DNA from: Vitis vinifera
Taxonomy: Eukaryota; Streptophyta; Magnoliopsida; Vitales; Vitaceae
DNA: 64,000 nucleotides
Assembly (NCBI RefSeq): GCF_030704535.1
Contig: NC_081818.1
Span: 7,429,501 to 7,493,500 of the forward strand
Direction of reading: 5' to 3'
The notes beneath the pieces are model-generated. The model was given only the letters and a program-made list of their open reading frames with translations, ran no database searches and had not been told where the DNA came from. This document shows, piece by piece, positions 23,599 through 33,785 of the stretch. A program made the position numbers and the translations under genes. Each line of letters starts with the position of its first letter. Position 1 is the stretch's first letter.

Positions 23599-24024
23599 AT
23601 GGATTCCAAGAAAGTGGTGCACAGTGGCGGATGCCACTGCCGGAGGGTAAGATGGAAGGTAGAAGCACCTGCCAGTGTTCTAGTTTGGAAATGTGACTGT
23701 TCTAACTGCTTCATGAGAGGCAACGCTCACTTTATTGTCCCTGCTGAAAAATTTGAGCTTTTAGGAGATTCAAAAGAGTTCCTTACAACCTATACCTTTG
23801 GCACTCATACTGCAAAGCATACTTTCTGCAAGATTTGTGGCATAACCTCGTTTTACATTCCACGATCAAATCAAGATGGGGTTGCAGTTTCATTCATGTG
23901 TGTGGACCCGGGAACGCTGACCCATGTGGAGATTAAGAATTTTGATGGAAAGAACTGGGAAAACTCTTATATTGAATCAAACATTGCTTCATGTTCAAAA
24001 GTGCAGAATGAAGAGATTGTTTGA
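23599..24024 (+). CDS. CENP-V/GFA domain zinc protein
   Basis: A single-exon frame of 141 residues fills the CENP-V/GFA domain. Zinc-ligand cysteines are in place: C12 and C14 (GGCHC), C32, C34 and C37 (CDCSNC), C77 and C80 (CKICG). The blocks FGTHTAKHTFC, ITSFYIPRSN and VDPGTL are typical of the plant proteins of this family, which are about 135 residues long. The family is named for glutathione-dependent formaldehyde-activating enzyme and centromere protein V. The substrate of the plant proteins is not settled, so the reaction is left open. The start at 23599 (MDSKKVVHSGG) is chosen because the domain begins at once. The open frame extends back to 23389, but an AG acceptor at 23536-23537 suggests an exon start at 23538. 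Any upstream leader exon was not located. Confidence 0.85.
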   Translation: MDSKKVVHSGGCHCRRVRWKVEAPASVLVWKCDCSNCFMRGNAHFIVPAEKFELLGDSKEFLTTYTFGTHTAKHTFCKICGITSFYIPRSNQDGVAVSFMCVDPGTLTHVEIKNFDGKNWENSYIESNIASCSKVQNEEIV

Positions 24025-24276
24025 GCTGCACCCAGAAAGGTTTCAACTTGGACTCCAGACAGCGGTATGAGATTTATGTTGTGTGATAAAGGTGTAGAGA
24101 GTGGTGTCTGATGAGAACAACAGAAGTTCACTAGAACCAAAACCAACCTTAGTTTTATTTCTATTTTCAATTGTATTATCAAATTCTTGGACTTCTAAGT
24201 TTTGTTTAGTATTTATTATTTGCTATTTGTGAAAAAAGTGTCTAAATATATGCTTGTGCACTTAAAAGGAGGGTGA
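24025..24276. other. 3' flank of the CENP-V/GFA gene
   Basis: Probably the 3' untranslated region followed by a short spacer that was the target of copia element 2. No other feature was seen. Confidence 0.4.
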
Positions 24277-24281
24277 ATAGG

Positions 24282-24563
24282 TAAAAGCCGTTTGGAAGAA
24301 AATTCAAAATTTTCCTTTTTTCATTTAATTTCTTAAATAGATAGTACTCTTAGCAGCCTAGAATCCTAACTAAGTGAGACTCTTAGCCGCCTAGAATTCT
24401 AATGAAGTGAGACTCCTAGCAGCCTAGAATCCTAGGTAAAGAGAAAAAAATAGTAATTGAAGAGAAAAAAATAGGAAATGTCCTATCTACGCCAAGTTTG
24501 TTATTGGATTTTATTAAAGGAAAACATAAAAAATCCTAACTAACTTCCTAACTTTCTTCAACA
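24282..24563 (-). repeat. 3' LTR of copia element 2
   Basis: Matches the LTR at 28645-28947. It contains a 2.5-copy tandem repeat of about 33 bp (AGCCTAGAATCCTAACTAAG units, about 24350-24435), also present in the partner LTR. Confidence 0.93.
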
Positions 24564-24570
24564 CTCCCTC

Positions 24571-27500
24571 TCAAGTTGGAGCATAAATGTCAATCATGCC
24601 CAACTTGCTAACAAGAAGTTCAAAGTTTGGTTGAAACAATCCCTTTGTTAAAATGTCAACAGTTTGTTGTGTTGTAGGAACAAACAACATGCAAATAAGT
24701 CTTGCTTCAAGTTTTTCTTTTATGAAGTGTCTATCAATCTCAATGTGTTTGGTCTTGTTGTGTTGCACTGGGTTGTGAGCTATGCTTATACTTGATTTGT
24801 TGTCACAATATAGCTTTATAGGCATGTTTATTGGTTGCTTCAACTCTTCAAGTACTCGTTGTAACCATATGATTTCACACACTCCATTAGCCATTGCTCT
24901 AAACTTAGCCTCTGCGCTGCATTAGGTTACTATATTTTGCTTCTTGCTTCTCCATGTAACTAGATTCCCTCAAACATACGTGCAATACCTGGATGTAGAC
25001 TTTCTATTTGTCATGGGCCCAACCCAGTTTACATCTGTGTAGGCTTCAATTGTTTGTTGTCCGCCCTTCTTGAAGAGTAAACCTTTTCTTGGAGAGCTCT
25101 TCAAGTATCTTAGTATTCGATAAGCGGCTTCAAGATGCTCTTTACTTGGAGAATGCATAAATTGACTCACCATACTAACCGCAAATGCAATGTCAAGCCG
25201 TGTATGAGACAAATAAATCAACTTCCCCACTAATCTTTGGTAATGAGCTGTATTTACAGGAGCCTTTTGTTTGCTATCTCCGAGGTTTTTGTTAGGATCA
25301 ATTGGTGTATCTACAGGTTTGTAGCCACTCATCCTAGTCTCTTTGAGTAGATCTAGAATATATTTTCATTGTGAGACCACAATCCCTTTCTTGGACCAAG
25401 CCACCTCTATTCCAAGAAAATACCTTAGGGATCCCAAGTCTTTGATCTCAAATTCTGCTGTTAGACAAGTCTTCAACCGATTCATCTCATTCTCATCATC
25501 TTCCGTAAGTATGATATCATCCACATACACTATCAAAATAGTTATCTTTCCATCTCCTAAAAGCTTGATGAACATAGTGTGATTGGTTTGAGCTTGACTA
25601 TACCCTTGCCTTTTTACACCGAGTAAATTTTTCGAACCATGTTCTCGGTGATTGTTTAAGACTATACAATGACTTTTTTAACCTACACACCTTTGATCCA
25701 AACCCTTGTTCAAAACCCGGCGGAGGATGCATATAAACTTCTTCTTCAAATCTCCATTCAAGAAAGCATTCTTGATGTCCAATTGTTGTAGAGGCCAATC
25801 TAAGGTTGTTGCAAGTGACAAGAGTATTCTTACAGTATTTAGCTTTGCCACAAGTGCAAAAGTCTCCAAATAATCGATGCCATAGGTTTGTGTGAAACCT
25901 TTGGCCACCAATCTCACTATATACCTCTCTAGAGTCCCATCTGACTTGTATGTGGTGGTGAACACCCATTTGCAACCCATTATGTTTTTTTTTTTTCTCT
26001 TGGTAAGTCTTCAATTTCCCATGTCTTATTTTTCTCAAGTGCTCTCATCTTCTCAAGTATCGCATTCCTCTACTCTGGAACTCGTAAGGCACCTTGTACA
26101 TTCTTTGGAATCTCTACATAAGAAAATTGAGAAGTGAAAGTGAAAAAAGATGATGAAATATTTTTGTAGGACACAACTCTAGACATTGGATAATTAGTAT
26201 AAAACTTGTTTCCTTTACGAACTACTATGGGTACATCTAAATCATTAGATGACTCATTTGGAGAATTGGAGCAAGGCTGAGAGATTTTATCTAACATAGT
26301 TTGAGAATTACTTGAAGACTCTTGATCTTGACTTGGATTGGATTCATGACTTGGTAGAGAAGCATTGATTTCTTTTCTTTGATTCAGATACTTCCTCTCA
26401 TAAACTATTCCAAAGATTTTTTCCAGACCTGTTTCTCCTCTATTTTTGGTACCAATAGGATTGTGATCCTGTGATGGCTTTAGAGATTGGCCAAAATTTG
26501 TTGCACTAACACATAAGTTGTTTTTTCTACTTGATTAGCATTAGATTCAGCTTTAAAATTCAAATTTGAGTTAGAATTTGTTGTTTCAAAAAACTGATTA
26601 GAAATTCCCAAATTAGAATATGACAAAGTTTGAAAAAAACCTACATCACAATTTTCTAGAAAAGTTTGAAAAAAACTTGGAAATTTCAAATCTTTTGAAT
26701 CTTCCTTTCTTTCTCTCTCCCCTTGAAGATGAGTAGTAAACAACGGTTTATTTTCAAAAAATGAAACATCCATGGTAATAATTTTTTTTTTTTTTTTGGA
26801 AATTGGATTGTAGCATTTGTACCATTTTCAAAGAATCTTGTTTAAATACTCCTTACTGTTGTCACTTTTGAAAACCTTGATTTTTTCATGAAATTTTGTT
26901 TGCACCATGGTGTAAATTTTTTGAAAATACTCTCCACTTTAGATTTTTCTCTAAGCAAATAAACCCAACTGATCTTAGTGTGATCATCAATGAACGTGAC
27001 AAACCATTTTTTTCCAGAAACTATAGAAACACGTGAAGGACCCCACACATCACTATGTATTAACAAAAATGGTGTAGAGGGTTTATAAGGTCGTGGTGGA
27101 TAAGAAGCATGATGTTATTTTGCTAAAGCACAAATCTCACATTGAAATGAAGATGGAATTTTATTTCTAAGTAATTTTGGAAATAAGTATTTCAAATATT
27201 GAAAACTTGGGTGACCTAATCTATAATGCCACAACATTATTTCAGTATTACTAGAAACAAAAATAGACTCAAAACACGTACTCTGGACTTGTTGAATTCA
27301 TTCCATCTTCAAAGAAATAGAGTCCACCGCATTCCCTAGCACTGCCAATCATGCTTCTCGAGTCCAGTTCCTGAAATTCACATCGTGATGGAAAGAAATT
27401 AGCAAAACAATTACGATCATGAGTAGTTTTGCTTATGGACAATAAATTACAGGACAAGTTCGGGACATGAAGCACATTAGAAAGAGTGAGGGAGGACGAG

Positions 27501-28585
27501 ATTTTTATTGACCCAATTCCTGCAATTGCCGAAAGGGAACCATCTGTAATTTTAATTTTCTTGTTCCCTGCACATGGACCATAGGACGAAAAAAGACTTG
27601 AATAACCTGTCATGTGATTAGTTGCTCCAGAATTGATAATCCAAGAGTATGAATGGTTAGACTTGACACTAAAAAGTGCTGCAGTTAGGTAATTACCTGT
27701 TTGTGCTAAAGAACAGGAAGGATTAATAGAGAATTGTGGAGATTGAAAGAGTTTGTACAGGTGCTCTAGTTGTTCCTTCATGAAAATAGTGGTGCTTGAG
27801 TTAACTTCTTGTCCTTGAGAACTTCCAGTCATGGTTTGAAGAGCCTGACCATCAGATCACTTTTTCAGGTGTTGTGGCTTCCCATGAATCTTCCAACAAG
27901 TCTCCCTAGTGTGCCATAGTTTCTTGCAGTGATCACACCAGGGTTTTTTTTTCTCCTATCTCCTTCTAAATCAAGACCTCGTGAAGCAAGTGCTGAGCCT
28001 TTAGGTTCAGTTTTTAGAGTCAGTTCAGGGTTGCTGAACATGATTCTCTTCCTACATTCTTCCTGCCTTACCTTTGAAAAAATCTCACGGATGGATGGGA
28101 GAGGCTTTCGACCAAGAATCCGTCCTTTTACCTCATCCAAGTTATGACTTACACCAGCCAAAAACATATAGACTTGGTCATTTTCTTCTCTCTTCATACG
28201 TCGAGCACAATCATTGGGATTCTCCTAAACATCATCATAACATTGATCCAATTCTTGCCACAAGGTTACCATTTCATTATAATAAATATTAACCTCGCAA
28301 TCTCCTGGATTGCCAAAGTTTTGATTTCAATTCAAAAATTTGGGAGGAATTCTCCAAATTAGAATAAGTTTCACGTACTGAATCCCAAACATTCTGTGCT
28401 ATAGGTAAGAACATATTAGGCTTGACAATAAATGGTTTCATGGAATTGAGAAGCCATGCTGTTACTAAGGAATTCTTTGATCTCCACGTTCTGAAATTTG
28501 GGTCTCCTCCCATAAGATATCCCAACTTGCCTCTGCCATCAATCCCTAATTCAGAATCTGGTGATGTACCCCTGGCCCTGGTCAT
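24571..28585 (-). pseudogene. Broken copia gag-pol of element 2
   Basis: Order on the minus strand. Gag (28585-27865) ends in a knuckle CDHCKKLWHTRETC that is out of frame with the rest. Protease (27832-27269) has WIINSGATNHMTG, where active copia enzymes have aspartate in place of the first asparagine. Integrase (27066-26842) has SDVWGP and FIDDHTKISWVYLL and then VFKSDNS. After that it jumps to MDVSFFENKP (26773), losing the part that carries the third catalytic acid. Reverse transcriptase (25980-25366) has KWVFTTTYKSDG and YVDDIIL. The region at 25332-24970 and RNase H (24894-24571, with LYCDNKSSISIA) complete the order. Multiple frame breaks show it is dead. Confidence 0.88.
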
Positions 28586-28644
28586 TGCCGTTTTTTTCCA
28601 TAAAGAGACTGCCTTAAGAGAATCTGTTCCCTACTCTGATACCA

Positions 28645-28947
28645 TAAAAGCTGTTTGGAAGAAAATGGAAATTCTTCCCTTTTTTTTCATTTAATTTCTT
28701 CTGGAAATACAGCAGGAAATAAATAGGACTCTTAGCAGTTTAGAATCCTAACTAAGTGAGACTCTTAGCAGCCTAGAATTCTAATGAAGTGAGACTCCTC
28801 GCAGCCTAGAATCCTAACTTATGTAAAGAGAAAAAATAGTAACTGAAGAGAAAAAATAGGAAATGTCCTATCTACTCCAAGTTTATCACTGGATTTTATT
28901 GAAGGAAAACATTAAAATCCTAACCAACTTCCTAACTTTCTTCAACA
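28645..28947 (-). repeat. 5' LTR of copia element 2
   Basis: Begins TAAAAGCTGTTTGGAAG and ends CTTTCTTCAACA on the plus strand, matching 24282-24563 with scattered differences. It carries the same internal 33-bp tandem repeat (about 28718-28818). Confidence 0.93.
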
Positions 28948-28952
28948 ATAGG

Positions 28953-29419
28953 TGTAAATTAACCATCAAAGTTAGGTTAGTCCAAGAGAATTTTAGGAAC
29001 TCCCCTGCTTCAATATGCACAAACCAATCATGCAACAACATTCTCCCAACATGATTTTAAAACAAATTCACATGCAAGATGATACTAATCAACACTCTCC
29101 AAGTTGATCTTCTCAACAATCAACATACTGAATGCTTACAACCTATGTCACATGCATCAAATGGTTTAGCCAACCCTCCCCACTCATTAGTCTCCTTGTT
29201 AACTTTTTAAATTCACCATCAAATGAAATCATCAACCTACATAAGTAAGCATAAACTAGATCAATCTTTGGCAACAACATGATTTTTTGATAAATTAAGC
29301 TCTCTGGCTTGCAAAACCTTAGTCAACACGATCAAAAGCCATTAACAACAATAATGAAGAGTGAGACCCTCAAAGAAGTTCATATTTAGAAAATTAGAAT
29401 CGATGAATATCATAATTCT
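28953..29419. other. 3' flank of the first restorer-like PPR gene
   Basis: No separate gene. From about 29245 onward it is similar to 40405-40566, downstream of the second PPR gene (ACATGATTTTTTGATAAATT in both), so the gene duplication included 3' flanking DNA. Confidence 0.6.
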
Positions 29420-31180
29420 TTACTGTAGAAACTCACTAAGAATTTGTTTTACAGATTGATCTAATCCATCATCAGACAACATTTCCACTAATACTGTGGA
29501 GGTGGATACATCAGCAGAAAATCCCCTTGCAAGCATTTCTTGAAGAAGTTGAATACCTCTTAGTGTCTCATTATTCCGTAAAAATCCTCGAGTAATCAAA
29601 TTATAAGTGCAACCATTTGGGGAGTAGCCCTTCCTCTTCATTTCCCCAAATAACTTACTTGCCTCAGCCAATAACCCTTGTTGACAAAGCCCATTTATCA
29701 TTATGGTATAAGTCCAAACATTAGGATGTAAACCTTTGGAGGAGAGATTGGAAAAGAGATCCCTTGCAGCCTCAAGTTCACCAGCCCTACACATGCCATC
29801 GATGACAATAGTATAAATTTGTATATCAGGATCCATATTACTACCTTCAATAGCTTTCAGCAAAGCTATAGCTTCATCAAGACGACGATTTTTGCATAGA
29901 TAGTCCAATAAAATACAGTAAGAGACAAAATCTGGAATTTGGCCGCGAGTTACCATCTCATGAAAAAGTGCTATTGCATCCTGGAGTCTTCCCACATGGC
30001 ATAGGCCATGCATAAGAGTGCTGTAAGTCACAGTGTTAGGAATCAATTCTTTTCGACACATTTCTTCAAAGAGATACATGGCCTTTTCTATCCTTTGAAT
30101 CTTGCAATAACCATTGATCAAGGTGCTATAACTGACAACATCAGGGGCAAATCCCTTACAAACCATTGTATCAAATACTTTAACCGCCTCATCCATTTCA
30201 GAACGCAAACAGTGTCCATCCATCAATGCATTGTAGGTGACTACATTAGGCTCCACACCTCTTTTAATCATCATATCGACTACATCATGTGCTTCCATGA
30301 CCTTTCCTTCTTTACAGAGTGCATCCACCACTGTACTAAAGATAACTACATTTGGCATTATCTTGCTATTTACCATTTCATTAAGCAGTGCTGTGACATG
30401 TTTCCACTCACATAAATTACATAGTGCGTGAATTAATGAGTTGTAAGTAAAAATGCTAGGTGAAATGCCTTGATGGATCATCTCAGAGAAAAGGTTGAAA
30501 GCTTGGGTTACTTGTCTGTCCTTACAAAGGCTATCAATGATGGAGGTATAAACAACTACATCAGGCTGACAATTTCCTTGTTCCATGCTTCTAAGCAACC
30601 TGATAGCGGCACTAGTGCTGCCCACTTTGCATAACCCATTTATCAATGTTCCATATGTAACTACGTTGGGTTGAAAACCTTCCCCAATCATTTTATCAAA
30701 CAAGTGGAGGACTTCACCGATTTTACCCTCAACACAGAGCCCCCTAATCAGAGTGTTGAAGGTTGCAATATTGGGTTGATGCCCAAGTTTGAGGATTTTG
30801 GCTAAAACGGAGAAAGCGAAACCCAACCGTTGCAAATGGCAGAAAGAGTTAATGAGGATGTTAAGAGTGTAAATGTTGGGTGGAATTCCAAAAGAATCCA
30901 TTTGGTGAGAAAGAGAAAGCACAGTGGAGTAGTGTTTCATTTTAGTGATGGAGATTAACAGTTTAGTGAAATCAGCAATAGAGGGAGGAGGATGCATATG
31001 AAGCATCCGATTAAAAGAAGAGAGGGCATCATCCAGGGTATTAAAATTCAGCGATTTGGAATGAAAGGTATTATGCGATGAAGACAAGAAATGAGGAGGA
31101 AGAGAAAGCATGCATGTACCGGAACCAGGAGAAGAAAAAGCGATGGTCGCCATTGTCGCCCTTGTCATCATCATCTTCAT
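29420..31180 (-). CDS. Restorer-of-fertility-like P-class PPR protein, copy 1
   Basis: An intronless frame of 586 residues. About 65 N-terminal residues, rich in Ser, Thr and Met with scattered basic residues, look like an organelle transit peptide. From about residue 60 there are 14-15 tandem 35-residue PPR motifs, each with the form NVVTYGTLINGLCK. The block NIYTLNILINSFCH followed by LAKILKLGHQPN is characteristic of the restorer-of-fertility-like (RFL) clade. RFL proteins bind specific organelle RNAs, usually mitochondrial, and some suppress male-sterility transcripts. The specific RNA target here is unknown. No E or DYW editing domain is present. The ATG at 31178-31180 has the same context as the homologous ATG of copy 2. 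A paralogue lies at 40567-42318. Confidence 0.92.
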   Translation of the reverse strand: MKMMMTRATMATIAFSSPGSGTCMLSLPPHFLSSSHNTFHSKSLNFNTLDDALSSFNRMLHMHPPPSIADFTKLLISITKMKHYSTVLSLSHQMDSFGIPPNIYTLNILINSFCHLQRLGFAFSVLAKILKLGHQPNIATFNTLIRGLCVEGKIGEVLHLFDKMIGEGFQPNVVTYGTLINGLCKVGSTSAAIRLLRSMEQGNCQPDVVVYTSIIDSLCKDRQVTQAFNLFSEMIHQGISPSIFTYNSLIHALCNLCEWKHVTALLNEMVNSKIMPNVVIFSTVVDALCKEGKVMEAHDVVDMMIKRGVEPNVVTYNALMDGHCLRSEMDEAVKVFDTMVCKGFAPDVVSYSTLINGYCKIQRIEKAMYLFEEMCRKELIPNTVTYSTLMHGLCHVGRLQDAIALFHEMVTRGQIPDFVSYCILLDYLCKNRRLDEAIALLKAIEGSNMDPDIQIYTIVIDGMCRAGELEAARDLFSNLSSKGLHPNVWTYTIMINGLCQQGLLAEASKLFGEMKRKGYSPNGCTYNLITRGFLRNNETLRGIQLLQEMLARGFSADVSTSTVLVEMLSDDGLDQSVKQILSEFLQ

Positions 31181-31476
31181 CGCGGGTACTTCAGTTCTAC
31201 GGCTTCAGCTTTACTCAACATTTTGCATAAAAGTATAGATGAATTTTTCTTCTTCTGCATATCGGTTTATATCAATATGTCATTTTTAGTTAAATAAAAA
31301 AAATTAAATATTTTAATTATTATTTTTATTAAACCAAAAGACAGAGTAATAACTTGACAAAAAGAGATGGATGGAAGATGCTTTTCACACCAACCTTTTT
31401 TAGGTGGACGATGTCTTTTCAGTTCGTAATTGCTATAATGGTCATTGTTGTTAGTTTTTTCGTTCTTCCACCACAA
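31181..31476. other. 5' flank of PPR copy 1
   Basis: AT-rich probable leader and promoter of the minus-strand PPR gene. Similarity with the flank of copy 2 fades within about 25-40 bases upstream of the ATG. No clear promoter motif was identified. Confidence 0.35.
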
Positions 31477-32432
31477 TGTTCATTACCTTCTTCTAAGTGT
31501 GTAACGGGAAACACATGGAAAAATAATCTCAATAAGAAAAAAATGTTCTCCTTGGATCATAAGAATTGGTATCAGAGCACAGTCTTGGAACCAATCATTA
31601 TGGAAGGGACTAGAACATAAGAACATTACAAACTTGAAGGTACTGTTAAACAACAACCACCTTATCAAAATTGTCGAAGATGGTTACAACTATAAACCTG
31701 AAATTTGAAGACATGACTTTAAGAATAGAGGAATCAGTTAATGAGGATAATGCCCAATTTGTAGGCGATTGACATAGAACATGGAAGGGAAGGAATTTTA
31801 GGCAAATTTGAGGCTTATACCTTTTGGTGGGTGCAATATGGTATTAGGAATTCAATCACTAGCTGAATTTGGACCCATATTATGAGATTTCAAGAATTTG
31901 AGAATGAAACTTATTGTTGATTGAAGAAAATTTGTGTTGAGAGGTACGACTATAGGTCACAACTCACAAGAAATTTGTTTCAACATATCACATTCAAAAG
32001 AATTCAAGGCATATGTCTCAAGCATCTATGGTGCAAATTTTCTCTATACAAGGGGATGAGAAAAATAAAGTTGAAAATGAACAATAAGGTAGCTGTTTAA
32101 CTTGTTTCCGAAAGACATAACATGAGAAGATGCTTACAAGATTCAACAAAAGTTTCCATAGTTTCAGCCTTGAGGACAAAGCTTCTTTTGATGGGAGAGG
32201 GAATGTTACAACTTGAATAAAGGATCCCTAGGATCCCTCAATATTTAGTTTCTACTTCTATTTAGTTTCTATTTAGATTAGGTAATAATCCCTTAGATCC
32301 CTCAATCTTTAGTTTTCATTTAGCTTCTTATATAAAATAAGGAAAGTGTTATGGGGAAAGACACGGAAAAATAATCTCAATAAGAAAAACGTGTTTTCTC
32401 AATTTTGGATCTTCGCTTTGGGTTATAAGACA
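31477..32432 (+). mobile_element. Small non-coding LTR element
   Basis: A tRNA primer site TGGTATCAGAGC lies at 31567-31578 and a purine tract GGGAGAGGGAA at 32193-32203. The 3' LTR appears to start TGTTACAACTTG at 32204 and to end near 32432. The 5' LTR (about 31477-31566) shares GGAAAAATAATCTCAATAAG with the 3' copy (about 32367-32386) but has lost its middle. The roughly 625-base interior has stops in all frames. This fits a non-autonomous or internally deleted LTR element. The outer ends are approximate and no target duplication was seen. Confidence 0.6.
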
Positions 32433-33638
32433 GTGGTGATCTTCATTATCCAAATCCCCACTCTCTTTATTCTAACTTCAACATTGATGAGAAATCACAC
32501 ATTTTGATGTTTCTTCAGTAATGTCTTATGAGTTTGTTTGAATGTCTAGGAAATAAGTGAAAATAAGATAAACCAGAAGTTTTCATCATTTACTTGTCAT
32601 CGAGTATTTTTGTTTGGTTTCTTCACTATTTTGAGAGCAAAAAGATTCACAATTTTGATTGGTTTTGTTCTTTTTTTTTTTTCATAATTTCTCAAGAGTC
32701 AAATTAGGTTTCAATGTTAATGAACTTAAAACAAAAATTAGTCACTCAATTGCGAGGATTGGAAGTGACCAAAGTTGAATAAATGAAGAGGTGGGAGGCA
32801 AATTGGGAGTTGGCATGCAAGTGGGGATTTCGCCTTTCATTGTTCACCTAAATAAAGTCATGCCTCCTCTTTCAAAATTATCAAAGATTTTTGGTTTCAC
32901 TGTGACCAAATTGCTTTCAACATAGCTTGCATCTGAACGCTCCACGCTAGCATCTCCTGCCTCTTAACCACAAATTGGCTCCAACAATTTTTCTTCCTAT
33001 AAGTTTCAAGCTTGGCCTCTACATCCCGCGTACTCAGCCTGCGCCTCCACCATTCTCAGGTCATCATGACTGTTTTCAACAGCAGCTGATAAACAAGTAG
33101 GAGACAATTCACCAAGGATTGAGATAATGGAGCAAACAATTGTTGAGTTGCTCCAGATCAAGCTGTTGGGTTCAAACTCAACCAGCTTACAGCATAACAT
33201 TATCCAACCAGCAAGATCAGACATGCAAGAGCAATGTTTCAACTGAAAATATTTGTATTGGTGCCTGCCAATGCAATGACAATCAACAAACAAAAACTAG
33301 AGATTCGGACAACATAACATTCATCAAGCCCCAAGTGCCTAAATTTAATAAAAAATAGAGAAAAAAAAAATACAAGCATCTTCCTGTTTTTAATGATTTA
33401 TAGTAATGCACTAAAGAAACTATGGCAACAGCAGTCTTTTATCTTTGATAAGCAATAGAAAATTGATAAAAGTAAACAGCACACAGCATGTCTTGAAGTG
33501 GGAAACTCTGTAATAGACATTAATCCTAAGGAGCCTCTGCATGCTGAACTATGAAATGTTGTTGTCTCATGACCTTGTTAGCTTTTATTATTTATAAGGC
33601 CAGTGGGTTGTGGCCTGGGATGGAGATTTGATTAGTTG
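32433..33638. other. Spacer with no recognised gene
   Basis: A minus-strand frame at 33006-33293 has no motif that could be recognised. Nothing else is supported. Confidence 0.3.
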
Positions 33639-33651
33639 AGCAGCTCTATTT
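33639..33651. repeat. Target-site duplication of the LINE, left copy
   Basis: AGCAGCTCTATTT is repeated exactly at 39649-39661. The left copy runs into the T run that is the complement of the LINE poly(A) tail. Confidence 0.9.
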
Positions 33652-33785
33652 TTTTTGATAGACAAAGAGAACCATTAGATTAAAAAACGCCAGAAAACAG
33701 GGGGCGCTCCCTAAGTACACAGGCTGTATACAAAGAAGGCCCAAAACAAGGCAACAAGAGAAAAATAAAGTCTAATAAGGATTAG

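Larger units (their letters stand above)
24282..28947 (-). mobile_element. Ty1-copia LTR retrotransposon 2, decayed
   Basis: Two LTRs of about 282 and 303 bp enclose copia gag-pol remnants on the minus strand. The 5-bp sequence ATAGG stands on both outer sides (24277-24281 and 28948-28952), a clean target duplication. Read on the minus strand, a TGGTATCAGAGT primer site starts right after the 5' LTR (complement at 28633-28644). A GAGAGGGAG purine tract precedes the 3' LTR (complement at about 24564-24572). The LTRs run TGTTGAAG...TTTTA, so the outer end is TA rather than CA. The coding region is broken by frameshifts, stops and a deletion within integrase. Confidence 0.95.

Noticed and set aside
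33006-33293. 95-codon minus-strand frame near the LINE
   Set aside because: Not recognised, with no supporting splice or context signals.
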